Origin: Luteibacter sp. dw_328
GTDB taxonomy: Bacteria > Pseudomonadota > Gammaproteobacteria > Xanthomonadales > Rhodanobacteraceae
Length of the DNA stretch: 64,000 nt
Assembly: GCF_018449605.1 (NCBI RefSeq)
Contig: NZ_JAAVUW010000007.1
Span: 279,421 to 343,420, forward strand
Direction: 5' to 3'
The notes beneath the pieces were generated by a model. It had not been told where the DNA came from and ran no database searches. It saw only the letters and a program-made list of their open reading frames with translations. This document shows, in pieces, positions 9,272-18,850 of this stretch. Both the position numbers and the translations under genes were made by a program. Within the stretch, counting starts at the first letter, position 1. The number at the start of each line of letters is the position of its first letter.

Positions 9272-9497
9272 GGGGGGTGTTCCTCTTATTTTCGGGGCGG
9301 CAATCGATCCGTGGGGGTGGGGGAAGATCGGTTGCCGTGGTCGATTAGAGTCCTTCGAACCTGAAGCGACTCGAAAAACAGAACGGAAAGATTAAGCGGG
9401 AGTTAACTTTGCGTTTGCAGCATGAACGTCCACGACAAGATGTGATCAATGCGCGACAATCATGGTTTTTCCGCCGCTTGCTAACTGGAGAACGCCG

Positions 9498-11510
9498 ATG
9501 ACGACACGTCGCGAACGCGCAAATGCGATCCGCGCCCTGGCCATGGATGGTGTGGAAGCCGCCAATTCCGGCCACCCGGGCATGCCGATGGGTATGGCCG
9601 ATATCGCCGAGGTTCTGTGGGGCGACTTCCTGCATCACAACCCGACGAACCCGCATTGGCCCAATCGCGATCGCTTCGTGCTGTCGAACGGTCACGGCTC
9701 GATGCTGCAGTACGCTCTGCTTCACCTGACCGGCTACGACCTGCCGATCGGCGAGCTCAAGCGCTTCCGCCAGCTCGGTTCGAAGACCGCTGGCCACCCG
9801 GAATTCCATCACACGCCCGGCATCGAGACGACCACCGGTCCGCTCGGCCAAGGCCTCGCCAATGCTGTCGGTTTCGCGATTGCCGAGGAAGTCCTCGCCG
9901 CGCGCTTCAACCGCCCGGGCCACGACATCGTCGACCACCACACCTTCGTATTCGTGGGTGACGGTTGCCTCATGGAAGGCATCTCGCACGAAGTGTCCTC
10001 GCTGGCCGGCACGCTCAAGCTCGGCAAGCTCGTCGCCGTCTACGACGACAACGGCATTTCCATCGACGGTGAAGTGCACGACTGGTTCACCGACAACACC
10101 GCCGAGCGCTTCCGCGCCTACGGCTGGAACGTGGTGGTTGGCGACGACGACAAGCCGGTCGACGGCCACGATGCCGAAGCGATCAAGAAGGCGCTTTCCG
10201 CCGCTACCTCGCAGAGCGAAAAGCCCTCGCTGATCATCTGCAAGACGATCATCGGCTTCGGTTCGCCGAACAAGGAAGGCAAGGAATCCTCGCACGGCGC
10301 CGCGCTGGGCAAGGAAGAAGTCGCCCTTGCCCGCAAGCAGCTGGGCTGGGAATACGGTCCGTTCGAAATCCCGCAGGCCATGTACGACTCGTGGAGCGCG
10401 AAGAAAAGCGGTGCCGATGCCGAGAAGGCCTGGAACGACAAGTTCGACGCCTACGCCAAGGCGTTCCCGGAACTTGCCAGCGAGCTCAAGCGTCGCCTGT
10501 CCGGTGAGCTGCCGGCCAACTGGAAGGAAGGCGCTGCCGCCTTCATCAAGAAGATGCAGACCGAAGGTCCGGTCGTCGCTTCGCGCAAGGCATCGCAGAT
10601 GTCGCTCGACGCGTACGGTCCGCTGCTGACGGAACTCATCGGCGGCTCCGCGGATCTTGCCCCGTCGAACCTGACCATCTGGAAGGGCTCGAAGAACATC
10701 GCGACCGGTGGTGCCGAAGGCAACTACATCCACTTCGGCGTGCGCGAGTTCGGCATGACGGCGATCTCCAACGGTATCGCGCTGCACGGCGGCTTCATTC
10801 CGTACGACGCGACCTTCCTGGTGTTCTCCGACTACGCCCGCAATGCCGTGCGCATGTCGTGCCTCATTCCGGCACACGCCATCCACGTGTACACGCACGA
10901 CTCGATCGGCCTGGGCGAAGACGGCCCGACCCATCAGCCGGTCGAACACCTTGGTTCGCTTCGCCTGATCCCGAACAATCGCGTCTGGCGTCCAGCCGAT
11001 GCGGTTGAATCGGCGGTGTCCTGGAAGATGGCGATCGAACGTGCGGGCAACCCGTCCTGCCTGATCTTCTCGCGCCAGAACCTCAAGCACAATCCGCGCA
11101 CCGACGAGCAGCTGGCGAACATCGAGAAGGGCGGTTACGTCCTCTGGGAACCGTCGGAGAAGTTCAAGGCGATCATCATCGCCACGGGCTCGGAAGTCGG
11201 TATCGCCGTGGAAGCCGCGCAGTCGCTGGGTGACCAGGGCGTGCCGGTTCGCGTCGTCTCCATGCCCTGCACGGAAGAGTTTGACGCACAGCCGGTCGAA
11301 TACCGCGAAGGCGTGCTGCCGTCGTGGTGCCGCGCTCGCGTCGCCGTTGAAGCGGCCAGCGTGGACTTCTGGTTCAAGTACGTTGGCCTGGACGGCAAGG
11401 TGATCGGTATGACCACCTTCGGTGCTTCGGCCAAGATCGACGACCTCTACGAGCACTTCGGAATCACGACGCCGAAGATCGTCGATGCGGTCAAGAGTGT
11501 GATCAAGTAA
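9498..11510 (+). CDS. tkt: Transketolase
   Basis: Thiamine-diphosphate enzyme that moves two-carbon ketol units in the non-oxidative pentose phosphate pathway. 670 residues, normal length. It shows [12 protein letters not shown] at the N-terminus, the ThDP site [12 protein letters not shown], and [12 protein letters not shown] of the pyrimidine-binding domain. The ATG at 9498 is chosen over one at 9462 because it follows CTGGAG at 9485-9490 and gives the family N-terminus. A strong terminator follows the stop. Confidence 0.96.
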   Translation: MTTRRERANAIRALAMDGVEAANSGHPGMPMGMADIAEVLWGDFLHHNPTNPHWPNRDRFVLSNGHGSMLQYALLHLTGYDLPIGELKRFRQLGSKTAGHPEFHHTPGIETTTGPLGQGLANAVGFAIAEEVLAARFNRPGHDIVDHHTFVFVGDGCLMEGISHEVSSLAGTLKLGKLVAVYDDNGISIDGEVHDWFTDNTAERFRAYGWNVVVGDDDKPVDGHDAEAIKKALSAATSQSEKPSLIICKTIIGFGSPNKEGKESSHGAALGKEEVALARKQLGWEYGPFEIPQAMYDSWSAKKSGADAEKAWNDKFDAYAKAFPELASELKRRLSGELPANWKEGAAAFIKKMQTEGPVVASRKASQMSLDAYGPLLTELIGGSADLAPSNLTIWKGSKNIATGGAEGNYIHFGVREFGMTAISNGIALHGGFIPYDATFLVFSDYARNAVRMSCLIPAHAIHVYTHDSIGLGEDGPTHQPVEHLGSLRLIPNNRVWRPADAVESAVSWKMAIERAGNPSCLIFSRQNLKHNPRTDEQLANIEKGGYVLWEPSEKFKAIIIATGSEVGIAVEAAQSLGDQGVPVRVVSMPCTEEFDAQPVEYREGVLPSWCRARVAVEAASVDFWFKYVGLDGKVIGMTTFGASAKIDDLYEHFGITTPKIVDAVKSVIK

Positions 11511-11539
11511 GTCAGTAGAGCGGCTCTACGTACTACGAG

Positions 11540-11569
11540 AGAGGCCTCCGAAAGGAGGCCTCTTTTTTT
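11540..11569 (+). terminator. Rho-independent terminator of tkt
   Basis: Ten-base stem AGAGGCCTCC, loop GAAA, then a run of seven T. It begins 29 bases after the tkt stop. Confidence 0.95.
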
Positions 11570-11599
11570 GGCAGCGATGGGTTTCAGCGATCGCGCTTA

Positions 11600-12004
11600 C
11601 TAAAAAGCGGTCTGGCTGGAGCCGGTTTTGACGTTGATCGGAGGCAGTAGCGGTTCTGGCCAAACCGCAGCTTGCTGGGCGCTATCTCCGGTCGTTCTGC
11701 GCTGTCCGCTTGTCACGTGCCCCGTGGCCTGAAGCGCGACAACCGCAGCACGTACCGCCCACTCCGTCCCGATGCTATAGCGGAGCGGGTGACTGAAGCC
11801 GTTGGCGATCACGGCGCTGGGGCCTGGCGAGGGATCCGCAACGTGCGACAGCAGAGGCGTGCGCCACGATGGATTCTGGGTGGCGGCGACAGGTGGTGCG
11901 ATGGTCCACGGGCCCGGCGCCAGGATCGGATCCTGCGCGGCATGCGCAGCAACGGGTAAGGCTATTGCGACAACAAGTCCGAATGCGGTGCTGATGGAAC
12001 GCAT
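11600..12004 (-). CDS. Small secreted protein, unknown function
   Basis: 134 residues. A signal peptide occupies residues 1-22 (start MRSISTAFG, end AAHA). The mature part is rich in proline, alanine and serine (DPILAPGPW, DPSPGPSAV) and shows no domain I recognise. The ATG at 12004 is supported by GGAGG at about 12009-12013; the frame stays open upstream to 12196, but that extension would bury the signal. It is divergent from the acyltransferase at 12117 and converges on tkt. Coding status rests on the signal peptide and ribosome binding site. Confidence 0.55.
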   Translation of the reverse strand: MRSISTAFGLVVAIALPVAAHAAQDPILAPGPWTIAPPVAATQNPSWRTPLLSHVADPSPGPSAVIANGFSHPLRYSIGTEWAVRAAVVALQATGHVTSGQRRTTGDSAQQAAVWPEPLLPPINVKTGSSQTAF

Positions 12005-12116
12005 AAATCCTCCATGGATTGCCTGCCCGACTGGGTCGAATCGGATCTTACGCTGGGTCGAGGTGCGAAGGGAGTGCCGGGCGTGGCTCTGGTAATCTTG
12101 GCGTTCCGCGCCGCCG

Positions 12117-14225
12117 ATGCCTCCCTTCATGACGCCGACCCCCCAACGCCACGCGTACCTCCCGTACGTCGATGGACTGCGAGCGATCGCGGTCATCGCG
12201 GTCGTCCTGTATCACCTGAATCCGGCGTGGTTACCCGGCGGGTTCGCGGGCGTCGACATCTTCTTCGTGATTTCGGGCTTCGTCGTGGCGGCTTCGGTGG
12301 GCGAGCGTGAGCGCACGTCGCTTCCTTCGTTCATCACCTATTTCTTGTCCCGGCGCATGCTGCGCATCGCCCCTGCGCTTATCGTCTGCCTGCTGGTCAC
12401 CGGACTGGTCGCGGCGGTCTTCATCCCCGACGCGTGGTTGAGCGACGGCAACCAACGCACGGGAAAGTTCGCGTTCTTCGGCTTCGGCAACGTGATCCTG
12501 GCGCAGCACAATAACGATTACTTTTCGCCGATCTCCGAATACAACCCGTACACGCACACGTGGTCGCTGGGTGTAGAGGAGCAGTTCTACCTGCTGTTCC
12601 CGGCGTTGTTCTGGCTATGGAGTTTTCGCGGGCGTTGGCGCGGCGTCGTTACCGGTCTGTTCGTCATCGGCGGGGCGTGGTCGTTCGTGCAGGCCGTGCA
12701 GCTGGGTTCCACCGATCCTTCCGCGGCTTTCTATCTGCTGCCCAGTAGGTTCTGGGAACTGGCGGTGGGCGTCGTGCTCTATCTTGGTATGTCGATGGCG
12801 GGGCGGCGTTTTGACGCCTTCGACCCGGTGACGCCACGCTGGTTGTTGCCGGCGGTAGCCCTCGCGTCGATCGGCTTGTTGGTAAGCCTGATCACATCGC
12901 AGCCGACCAGGTTCCCCGCGCCGGGCGCCGTGCTTCCGGTGCTGGCGACCGCCGCCTTGCTCGGGCTGTTGCACGGACGCCCGATGGATTTTCCGCTCGT
13001 GCGCGCGCTGACCTGGCATCCGATGCTCCGGATCGGTCGGCTGTCGTATTCGCTTTACCTGTGGCACTGGCCGGTATTCGTGCTGTTCCGCTGGACGGTA
13101 GGCACCGGTTCGTTGGCCACGCGCGTCGCCGCCGTGGCGATCGCGGTGATCCTGTCCGTGCTGTCCTGGCGTTATGTCGAGACGACCGTGCGCCGCGCGC
13201 ACCGATTCAAGATCATGCCGCGCATTGCCGTGGTCGCCTGTGGTGTCGTGGCGCTCTATGCGGGCATGTGGATCAGTGGTTGGGTGGCTCGACGCCAGCC
13301 GGTGCTCTCGATCAGTGCCGTCGCGCGTCACGCCGATGACTGGTATCCGTCGAAGAAGCCGGTCATCACCAATGCCTCAGGTTGTTCGGTAACGCCGACG
13401 CCCGTACCCGTCGGCGATGGCTTTCGTGTCGTCTTCGAACGCAAGGCCTGTCGCGGACCGGTGACCGCGCCCCGGGTGTTCGCCATTGGTGACTCGCACG
13501 CCATGGCCTATGGCACGATGTTCAGTGACTACGTGCTGGATACCGGCGCTCAGGTGATGCTCTACAACAATGGCGGATGCCCCTTCCTGAGCCTGCAACC
13601 CTGGCGTGACCGCATGCCTCATTGTGCCAAGGTGGCGGGACAGGCGTTGGAGGACATGTTGCCTCGGTTGCGCGCGGGCGACGTGGTGTTCATGCCTTCG
13701 CTGCGCGTACCGCGATTTGTGGACCAGTGGGCTCGCCTGCCTCAGGAGGGCATGCAGGAACTCGTCTTCGGCGATGCCGCGGCGAAAGAACGCGATGCCG
13801 CCGTGCTGGAGGGGGCGAAGATTCTCCAGCGTATCCGGGCCACCGGCGCGCGCCCGATGATCGAGGCGCCGAACCTGGTGTTGAAAGCACCCCTGTTCCG
13901 TTGCGCGGACGTGTGGACGGCGAGTAACCCGGTGTGTGCGGACGGCACCACGGTGAACCGAGCCGAGTTCGAGCACCTTCGCGCACCGATGCTCGCCTCG
14001 ATTCATTCGCTGGCAGGCCAGGTGCCCGGCTCGGCTGTCTGGGATCCCTTCCCGCTGCTTTGCCCGGTGGGCGCAGAGTGCAATGGCTTTCTCGACGGCA
14101 AACCACTGATGTTCGACGGCGATCACCTGAGCGGCTTTGCCAACCGTCTGCTGTTGCCTTCGTTTACCCAGGCGGTTCGTCAACTCCAGCCCGTGCCATC
14201 GACAGCCGGCGTGGCAACCTACTAG
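12117..14225 (+). CDS. Membrane acyltransferase with fused SGNH domain (OafB type)
   Basis: Likely O-acetylates an envelope polysaccharide. About residues 10-375 are a multi-spanning acyltransferase family 3 domain with the signature GLRAIAVIAVVLYHL and FFVISGFVV. A periplasmic SGNH hydrolase-like domain follows (about 410-695), with the block I serine in FAIGDSHAM and the late Asp-His pair in FDGDHLSGF. This architecture is known from O-antigen acetylases. 702 residues. The start is either 12117 or the ATG at 12129; neither has a clear ribosome binding site. The stop TAG overlaps the stop of the opposing M61 peptidase gene at CTAG. Confidence 0.85.
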   Translation: MPPFMTPTPQRHAYLPYVDGLRAIAVIAVVLYHLNPAWLPGGFAGVDIFFVISGFVVAASVGERERTSLPSFITYFLSRRMLRIAPALIVCLLVTGLVAAVFIPDAWLSDGNQRTGKFAFFGFGNVILAQHNNDYFSPISEYNPYTHTWSLGVEEQFYLLFPALFWLWSFRGRWRGVVTGLFVIGGAWSFVQAVQLGSTDPSAAFYLLPSRFWELAVGVVLYLGMSMAGRRFDAFDPVTPRWLLPAVALASIGLLVSLITSQPTRFPAPGAVLPVLATAALLGLLHGRPMDFPLVRALTWHPMLRIGRLSYSLYLWHWPVFVLFRWTVGTGSLATRVAAVAIAVILSVLSWRYVETTVRRAHRFKIMPRIAVVACGVVALYAGMWISGWVARRQPVLSISAVARHADDWYPSKKPVITNASGCSVTPTPVPVGDGFRVVFERKACRGPVTAPRVFAIGDSHAMAYGTMFSDYVLDTGAQVMLYNNGGCPFLSLQPWRDRMPHCAKVAGQALEDMLPRLRAGDVVFMPSLRVPRFVDQWARLPQEGMQELVFGDAAAKERDAAVLEGAKILQRIRATGARPMIEAPNLVLKAPLFRCADVWTASNPVCADGTTVNRAEFEHLRAPMLASIHSLAGQVPGSAVWDPFPLLCPVGAECNGFLDGKPLMFDGDHLSGFANRLLLPSFTQAVRQLQPVPSTAGVATY

Positions 14226-16138
14226 CGCCGGGCGGCAAGCAGTGCGCTGAGGCGGTCCGGCGTGCCCTCGATGCGTTGAAGATGCGGATAGCGGAGCGGT
14301 CCCGCCGGTTGTATGGCGACAGTGGATGTCCTCCCGTCCGTCGTTGTCGTCAGCCGTACAGGGCTGGGCCGCGCCGCCTTGAGCGCATCTTCGAGCAACT
14401 CAGGTCGATAGGCGACCCCGTTCACCGCATCGATGCGTGCACCTGGAGCGAAGCCCATGTGGAACGCCGGGCCGTTCCACGACACGGCTTTTACGATGCC
14501 GCCCTTGCCGACGGTGAGGCCAATGGCGCTGGAGAAGTCGCGGGCACCGGCGTCGATTTCACTTTGCCGGAAATACTCGCCAGGAGTGGCATCGAAAACG
14601 AGACGGTAGCCCTCCTGTTCCAGGCCATCCGTTACACGGGCCGCGTCATGGCTGTCGAGGCGGGAGCGCAGAAAGGTTGGCCAGTCGTTTGCGGCGACGC
14701 GTTGAAGGGCTGTGCAAACATCGTCGAAGGTGTATGTCGACGTCGTCATGTCGCCCTCCTGGCCGCTGCCGAAGAAGTCACGTGCGAAATCGTCGAGGCT
14801 CTTCTTGTCGCCCGTTTTCTTACGGATCTCGGCATCGACGGCGAGCCAGAGGAAAACCCCTTCGCCGTAGTAGTCCTCGCGTCGTTGCCAGTCGCGCCAT
14901 GAGAGTGGATGGCCCGCGGCGATCAGGGGATCGTTGGTACTGTCCTGCAGGGACTTCCACTCACGCCCGCTCTGGCCAAGGACACCGGCTGCACCCACCG
15001 CGAGCGCATCGAGGGTCTCTTGTCTGCTGCGCAACCCAGCGCGCGCGGCGAGCACGCGGCCCCAGAATTCCGTCTGGCCTTCATAGACCCAGAGCAGACT
15101 GCCGCGCATGGGCTCGTTGAACGTAGCCGACCACAGGTCGGCGGGCTGACGGTAACGGCCGTTCCACGAGTGCACGAATTCGTGAGCGAGCAGATCGCGG
15201 TCGACAAGGTAGTTTGCGTTGTTCCGGAAGAAATCCGGAGGAAGCACGTTGCTGCTGGACTGCGCCTGCTCGATGCCTCCCGGGCCGGGCAGGGTGTCGC
15301 TGAGGGCCAGCATGAAATCGTAGTGGTCGTAGTGACGCGTCGGCAGCAGCTTGCGTGCTTGTTGCACCATCGCGCGCAGCCGTTCCTGTTCCTTCACGTC
15401 CACGGTTACGTCATCGGCGTTCCCGCCGAGGGTGGTCAGTCGCACCGGCGCGTCGCCCGCCGCAGCAAGTTCATATCGCTCGACGTGCCGGCCTGCGAAG
15501 ACGGGCGAGTCGACCAGCGCTTCCAGGGATGTCGTGTTGAACTCAACGGAACTGCCGGACCGGCTTTCGAGCGCGGTGACGTATCCAAAACCTGGCGGCA
15601 GCGTCAGTCGTGCCGTCACCGGAATGTTCCGCACGAACCAACCGGCAGGGTAGAGAACCACGCTCTGCCACGGAACGGTGACGATGTCTGGCGTCGCACT
15701 CACCAAGCCTTGTCGCGCGGAGAAGGGCGACAGGAACTCGAAAACGATATCGAGCGTGGTCACGCCGGAAGGAACGTCCAGATGGAAAGCGAACGGATTC
15801 ACCGTGTCGCGTTGCCATGTGAGTGGCCGACCTTGCGCACGGATGACGAGCCCGGCCAGCGCGGTGGCCGACGCTGTCGGCGCATGGCTTCCCGTTTCCC
15901 ACTGTGGGTAGAGGAGAGTCATGGGTCCGGCCGACTGGACGGGTATCGATTCGTGCACGCGGTAGATACGTTGCGCCGTGTCCGTCGCGTCGACGGCGAG
16001 CCCGATGCTCCCCTTGAAAGGAACATCTCGCGGCGCCGGAGCCGGCAAAGGGAGGGGCAGCGGTTGCGGCCCCTCCGATGCATGCGCCGGGCCGGCGGCG
16101 ATCAAGGCGAGAACGAGGAGCCGACCGATACCCTGCAT
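14222..16138 (-). CDS. M61-family metallopeptidase with C-terminal PDZ domain
   Basis: Predicted periplasmic zinc aminopeptidase of the glycyl aminopeptidase family. Signal peptide about 1-21 (ends AGPAHA), N-terminal beta domain, then the zinc site H319-E-F-V-H323 followed by SWN, with the third ligand glutamate near YEGQTEFWG. A PDZ domain is visible near the C-terminus (ISSAIGL-type start, GFAPGARIDAVNG). 638 residues. The frame is open to 16285, but the ATG at 16138 starts the signal peptide. No strong Shine-Dalgarno. Upstream lies the HAD phosphatase gene on the same strand, 49 bases away. Confidence 0.88.
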   Translation of the reverse strand: MQGIGRLLVLALIAAGPAHASEGPQPLPLPLPAPAPRDVPFKGSIGLAVDATDTAQRIYRVHESIPVQSAGPMTLLYPQWETGSHAPTASATALAGLVIRAQGRPLTWQRDTVNPFAFHLDVPSGVTTLDIVFEFLSPFSARQGLVSATPDIVTVPWQSVVLYPAGWFVRNIPVTARLTLPPGFGYVTALESRSGSSVEFNTTSLEALVDSPVFAGRHVERYELAAAGDAPVRLTTLGGNADDVTVDVKEQERLRAMVQQARKLLPTRHYDHYDFMLALSDTLPGPGGIEQAQSSSNVLPPDFFRNNANYLVDRDLLAHEFVHSWNGRYRQPADLWSATFNEPMRGSLLWVYEGQTEFWGRVLAARAGLRSRQETLDALAVGAAGVLGQSGREWKSLQDSTNDPLIAAGHPLSWRDWQRREDYYGEGVFLWLAVDAEIRKKTGDKKSLDDFARDFFGSGQEGDMTTSTYTFDDVCTALQRVAANDWPTFLRSRLDSHDAARVTDGLEQEGYRLVFDATPGEYFRQSEIDAGARDFSSAIGLTVGKGGIVKAVSWNGPAFHMGFAPGARIDAVNGVAYRPELLEDALKAARPSPVRLTTTTDGRTSTVAIQPAGPLRYPHLQRIEGTPDRLSALLAARR

Positions 16139-16187
16139 GACGCGCCAGCCTGATTTGTGAGGAACGTTGCTTCTACCGTTGCGGGGG

Positions 16188-16838
16188 TTAATCGGCCATG
16201 ACCGCGGCGGTGTACGTCGCGATATCGGCCGGCTTGTCGGCAATCTTCCACGCGCCCGCGCCTTCCAGCTCTCGGCGATCGCCAAAGCCCCAGAGCACGC
16301 CGATGCCGCGCACGCCGTTGGCGACGGCGCCTTCCATGTCGTAAAGACGGTCGCCGATCATGATCGTGTCTTCGGCCGGTTGGTCGAAGTCGGCGAGTGC
16401 GGCGGAGATCATCGTGGCCTTCTCGCTGTGCGCAGTGGACAGGTCGGGTGCGTAGACGCGCTCGAAGAAGTGTCCGAAGGGTAGGTGGGCGATGATCGGG
16501 CCGGCATGGGGGAGGGGCTTGCTGGTGACGACGGCGAGGCGATGGCCGGCAGCAGATAGCGAAGCGATCAGTTCGGGAATACCGTCGTACACGGTGTGTT
16601 CCGACCAGCCCACGTCACGGAAACGCTCGCCGTACGCCGCCACGGCGGCTTCGATGCGTTCGTTGTCGTCGCCGAGAATGGCGGCATAGCTTACGCGCAG
16701 CGGCGGGCCAACCCAGGCCCGCAAGGCGGCGTCATCCGGCGACTCCGCGCCGACGGCCGCCAGGGAATGGCGAACGCCGGCGAAGATGCCGATTTCAGAG
16801 TCGATGAGGGTGCCATCGAGATCGAAGAGGAAGAGCAT
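16188..16838 (-). CDS. HAD-family phosphatase (phosphoglycolate phosphatase-like)
   Basis: 216 residues of the Gph-like HAD subfamily, a cytoplasmic phosphatase for small phosphorylated metabolites. Motif I is FDLDGTL with nucleophile D6 and acid/base D8; motif II is VVTSKP; motif III/IV is TIMIGDRLYDMEGA. A helical cap lies between motifs I and II. Its ATG overlaps the stop of pgk by one base (TAATG at 16836-16840), so it is translationally coupled to pgk. That linkage suggests a role in clearing phosphorylated by-products of lower glycolysis, but the substrate is not shown by the sequence. Confidence 0.85.
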   Translation of the reverse strand: MLFLFDLDGTLIDSEIGIFAGVRHSLAAVGAESPDDAALRAWVGPPLRVSYAAILGDDNERIEAAVAAYGERFRDVGWSEHTVYDGIPELIASLSAAGHRLAVVTSKPLPHAGPIIAHLPFGHFFERVYAPDLSTAHSEKATMISAALADFDQPAEDTIMIGDRLYDMEGAVANGVRGIGVLWGFGDRRELEGAGAWKIADKPADIATYTAAVMAD

Positions 16839-18019
16839 TACTTCTTCTCCGCCCGAGCCTTCAGCGCGACGACGGCCGGCAGTTCCTTGCCTTCGAGGAA
16901 CTCGAGGAAGGCGCCGCCGCCGGTGGAGATGTAGGAGACGCCTTCTTCGATGCCGTATTTATCCACGGCCGCCAGCGTGTCGCCGCCGCCGGCAATGGAG
17001 AACGCTTTCGAGGCGGCAATCGCGCGAGCGAGTGTTTCGGTGCCTTTGCCGAAGGCGTCGAATTCGAACACGCCGACGGGGCCGTTCCAGACGACCGTGC
17101 CCGCCTTGGCGATCAGTTCGGCGTAGCGCTTCGCGGTGTCGGGACCGATGTCGAGGATCATCTCGTCGTCGGCGACCTCGGTCACGTTCTTGATCGTGGC
17201 TTTCGCGGTGGCGGAAAACTCGGTGGCGACGACCACGTCGGTGGGCACCGGCACGTCGGCGCCACGCGACTTGGCGTCGGCGATGATCTTCTTCGCGATG
17301 TCGAGCAGATCGGCTTCGACCAGCGACTTACCGACCTTGTGGCCTTCGGCGAGGATGAAGGTGTTGGCGATGCCACCGCCGACGATGAGCTGATCCACAC
17401 GACCGACGAGATTCTGCAGCAGTTCGAGCTTGGTCGACACCTTGGAGCCGGCGACGATGGCCAGGAGCGGCTTGTCCGGGTTTTCCAGAGCCTTGCCCAG
17501 CGCGTCGAGTTCCTTTGCCAGCAGCGGGCCGGCGGCGGCGATCGGAGCGAAGCGGATCACACCGTGCGTGGAGGCCTGGGCGCGATGCGCCGTACCAAAG
17601 GCGTCCATGACGAAGATATCGCACAGCGCGGCGTACTTCTTCGACAGGGCTTCGTCGTCCTTGCCTTCGCCGACATTCATGCGGCAATTCTCGAGCACCA
17701 CCACTTCGCCCTCGGCGACCTCGACACCATCGAGGTAGTCGCGCACCAGACGGACGTCCTTGCCGAGCTTCTTGCCCAGCCACTCGGCAACCGGCTTGAG
17801 CGAGGAGGCTTCATCGAACTCGCCTTCCTTCGGCCGGCCCAGGTGGGAGATAACCATGACCTTCGCCCCAGCGTCGCGCGCGGCGACGATGGTCGGCAGC
17901 GAGGCGTCCAGGCGCTGGGTGGAGGTGATCTTTCCGTTTTCGACCGGGACGTTGAGGTCCTCGCGGATCAGGACGCGCTTGCCGCGCAGGTCGAGGTCTT
18001 GCATGCGGATGACGGACAC
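16838..18019 (-). CDS. pgk: Phosphoglycerate kinase
   Basis: Transfers phosphate from 1,3-bisphosphoglycerate to ADP. 393 residues. The N-terminal substrate loop [13 protein letters not shown], the segment VISHLGRP and the nucleotide-binding C-terminal GGGDTLAA are present. A GTG start at 18019 is preferred over the ATG five codons later because only the GTG has a ribosome binding site (GGAG about 6 bases upstream). The gene is divergent from maiA across 85 bases and coupled to the HAD phosphatase downstream. Confidence 0.96.
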   Translation of the reverse strand: MSVIRMQDLDLRGKRVLIREDLNVPVENGKITSTQRLDASLPTIVAARDAGAKVMVISHLGRPKEGEFDEASSLKPVAEWLGKKLGKDVRLVRDYLDGVEVAEGEVVVLENCRMNVGEGKDDEALSKKYAALCDIFVMDAFGTAHRAQASTHGVIRFAPIAAAGPLLAKELDALGKALENPDKPLLAIVAGSKVSTKLELLQNLVGRVDQLIVGGGIANTFILAEGHKVGKSLVEADLLDIAKKIIADAKSRGADVPVPTDVVVATEFSATAKATIKNVTEVADDEMILDIGPDTAKRYAELIAKAGTVVWNGPVGVFEFDAFGKGTETLARAIAASKAFSIAGGGDTLAAVDKYGIEEGVSYISTGGGAFLEFLEGKELPAVVALKARAEKK

Positions 18020-18104
18020 GTTGGACTCCAGGTTCGGTTCGGAGAAACGCCCATTGTAATTGGGGGGCGATCTAGAATCCGCCTCGTTCTCACAAGGAAG
18101 CCCT

Positions 18105-18752
18105 ATGGCCCTCGTCCTCTATACCTACTGGCGCTCCAGCGCCGCCTACCGTGTCCGGATCGCCCTGAACCTTAAGGGCCTGCCGTACGAGGCCCGTCCG
18201 GTGCACTTGATCAACGAAGGCGGTGAACACCTCAAGCCCGCCTACCGCGAAATTTCCCCCCAGGCCCAGTTGCCGACCCTGCTCGATGGCGACCGCACGA
18301 TCCGCCAGTCCATGGCCATCCTGGAATATCTGGACGAGACCCGCCCCGAGGTTCCGCTCATGCCGGGCGACGCGCTGGGCAGGGCGCGTGTTCGGGAGCT
18401 GATGCAGGCCGTGGGCACGGATATCCACCCGCTGGGGAACCTGCGCGTCCTCAGAGCCATTGAGGCGGAGTTCGGTGCGGACCAGCCGGTCAAGGAGGCG
18501 TGGTCGCGGCGCTGGATCAAGCAGGGCTTCGACGGCATCGAGGCGTTGCTGGCGCAGGGGCCGTCAGGGCGCTTCAGCTTCGGGGACACGCCGACCCTGG
18601 CCGATTGCTGCCTGGTGCCGCAGTTCTACAACGCGGTGCGTTGGGGCGTGGACCTGGCGCCCTACCCGACGATCCGCCGGGTGGTCGAGGCATGCCAGGC
18701 GCTGGAAGCGTTCCAGCAGGCCGCGCCCGAGGCGCAGCCGGACGCCCAGTAA
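18105..18752 (+). CDS. maiA: Maleylacetoacetate isomerase (zeta-class GST)
   Basis: Glutathione-dependent cis-trans isomerisation of maleylacetoacetate to fumarylacetoacetate, the step between the two tyrosine genes at the left end of the window. 215 residues. The zeta-class motif [15 protein letters not shown] near the N-terminus carries the catalytic serines, followed by SPQAQLPTL and QSMAILEYL of the thioredoxin-fold domain. AAGGAAG at 18094-18100 supports the ATG at 18105. It stands apart from hmgA and the FAH gene. A REP-like element follows the stop by 5 bases. Confidence 0.93.
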   Translation: MALVLYTYWRSSAAYRVRIALNLKGLPYEARPVHLINEGGEHLKPAYREISPQAQLPTLLDGDRTIRQSMAILEYLDETRPEVPLMPGDALGRARVRELMQAVGTDIHPLGNLRVLRAIEAEFGADQPVKEAWSRRWIKQGFDGIEALLAQGPSGRFSFGDTPTLADCCLVPQFYNAVRWGVDLAPYPTIRRVVEACQALEAFQQAAPEAQPDAQ

Positions 18753-18757
18753 GGAAA

Positions 18758-18834
18758 TGTGGGAGCCGCTTCAGCGGCGATGCTTTCCGGCTTCACCGCA
18801 CCGTTGGCTTTTCGCCGATGAATCGGCTCCCACA
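18758..18834. repeat. REP-like paired inverted repeat, copy 3 (mixed arms)
   Basis: Left arm 18758-18780 carries GCCGC-TTCA-GCGGC; right arm 18812-18834 carries the complement of the GCCGA-TTCA-TCGGC form. The difference is compensated inside each arm, so each keeps its own small hairpin. It begins 5 bases after the maiA stop and ends 16 bases before the pilU stop. Confidence 0.88.
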
Positions 18835-18850
18835 GGTCGCTATTCGACGG

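Noticed and set aside
9345..11456. Long antisense open frame (703 codons) opposite tkt
   Set aside because: It mirrors tkt, is rich in Arg, His and Val, has no recognisable domain and no ribosome binding site. Open antisense frames are expected in high-GC coding DNA. The same holds for frames opposite pyk (4371-5963), glmS (23321-25090) and phospholipase C (27307-28533).
12005..12196. Upstream extension of the small secreted protein
   Set aside because: It would bury the signal peptide and overlap the start of the divergent acyltransferase; the later ATG has GGAGG.
16139..16285. Upstream extension of the M61 peptidase
   Set aside because: It is Arg/Pro-rich, overlaps the HAD phosphatase gene end and would bury the signal peptide.
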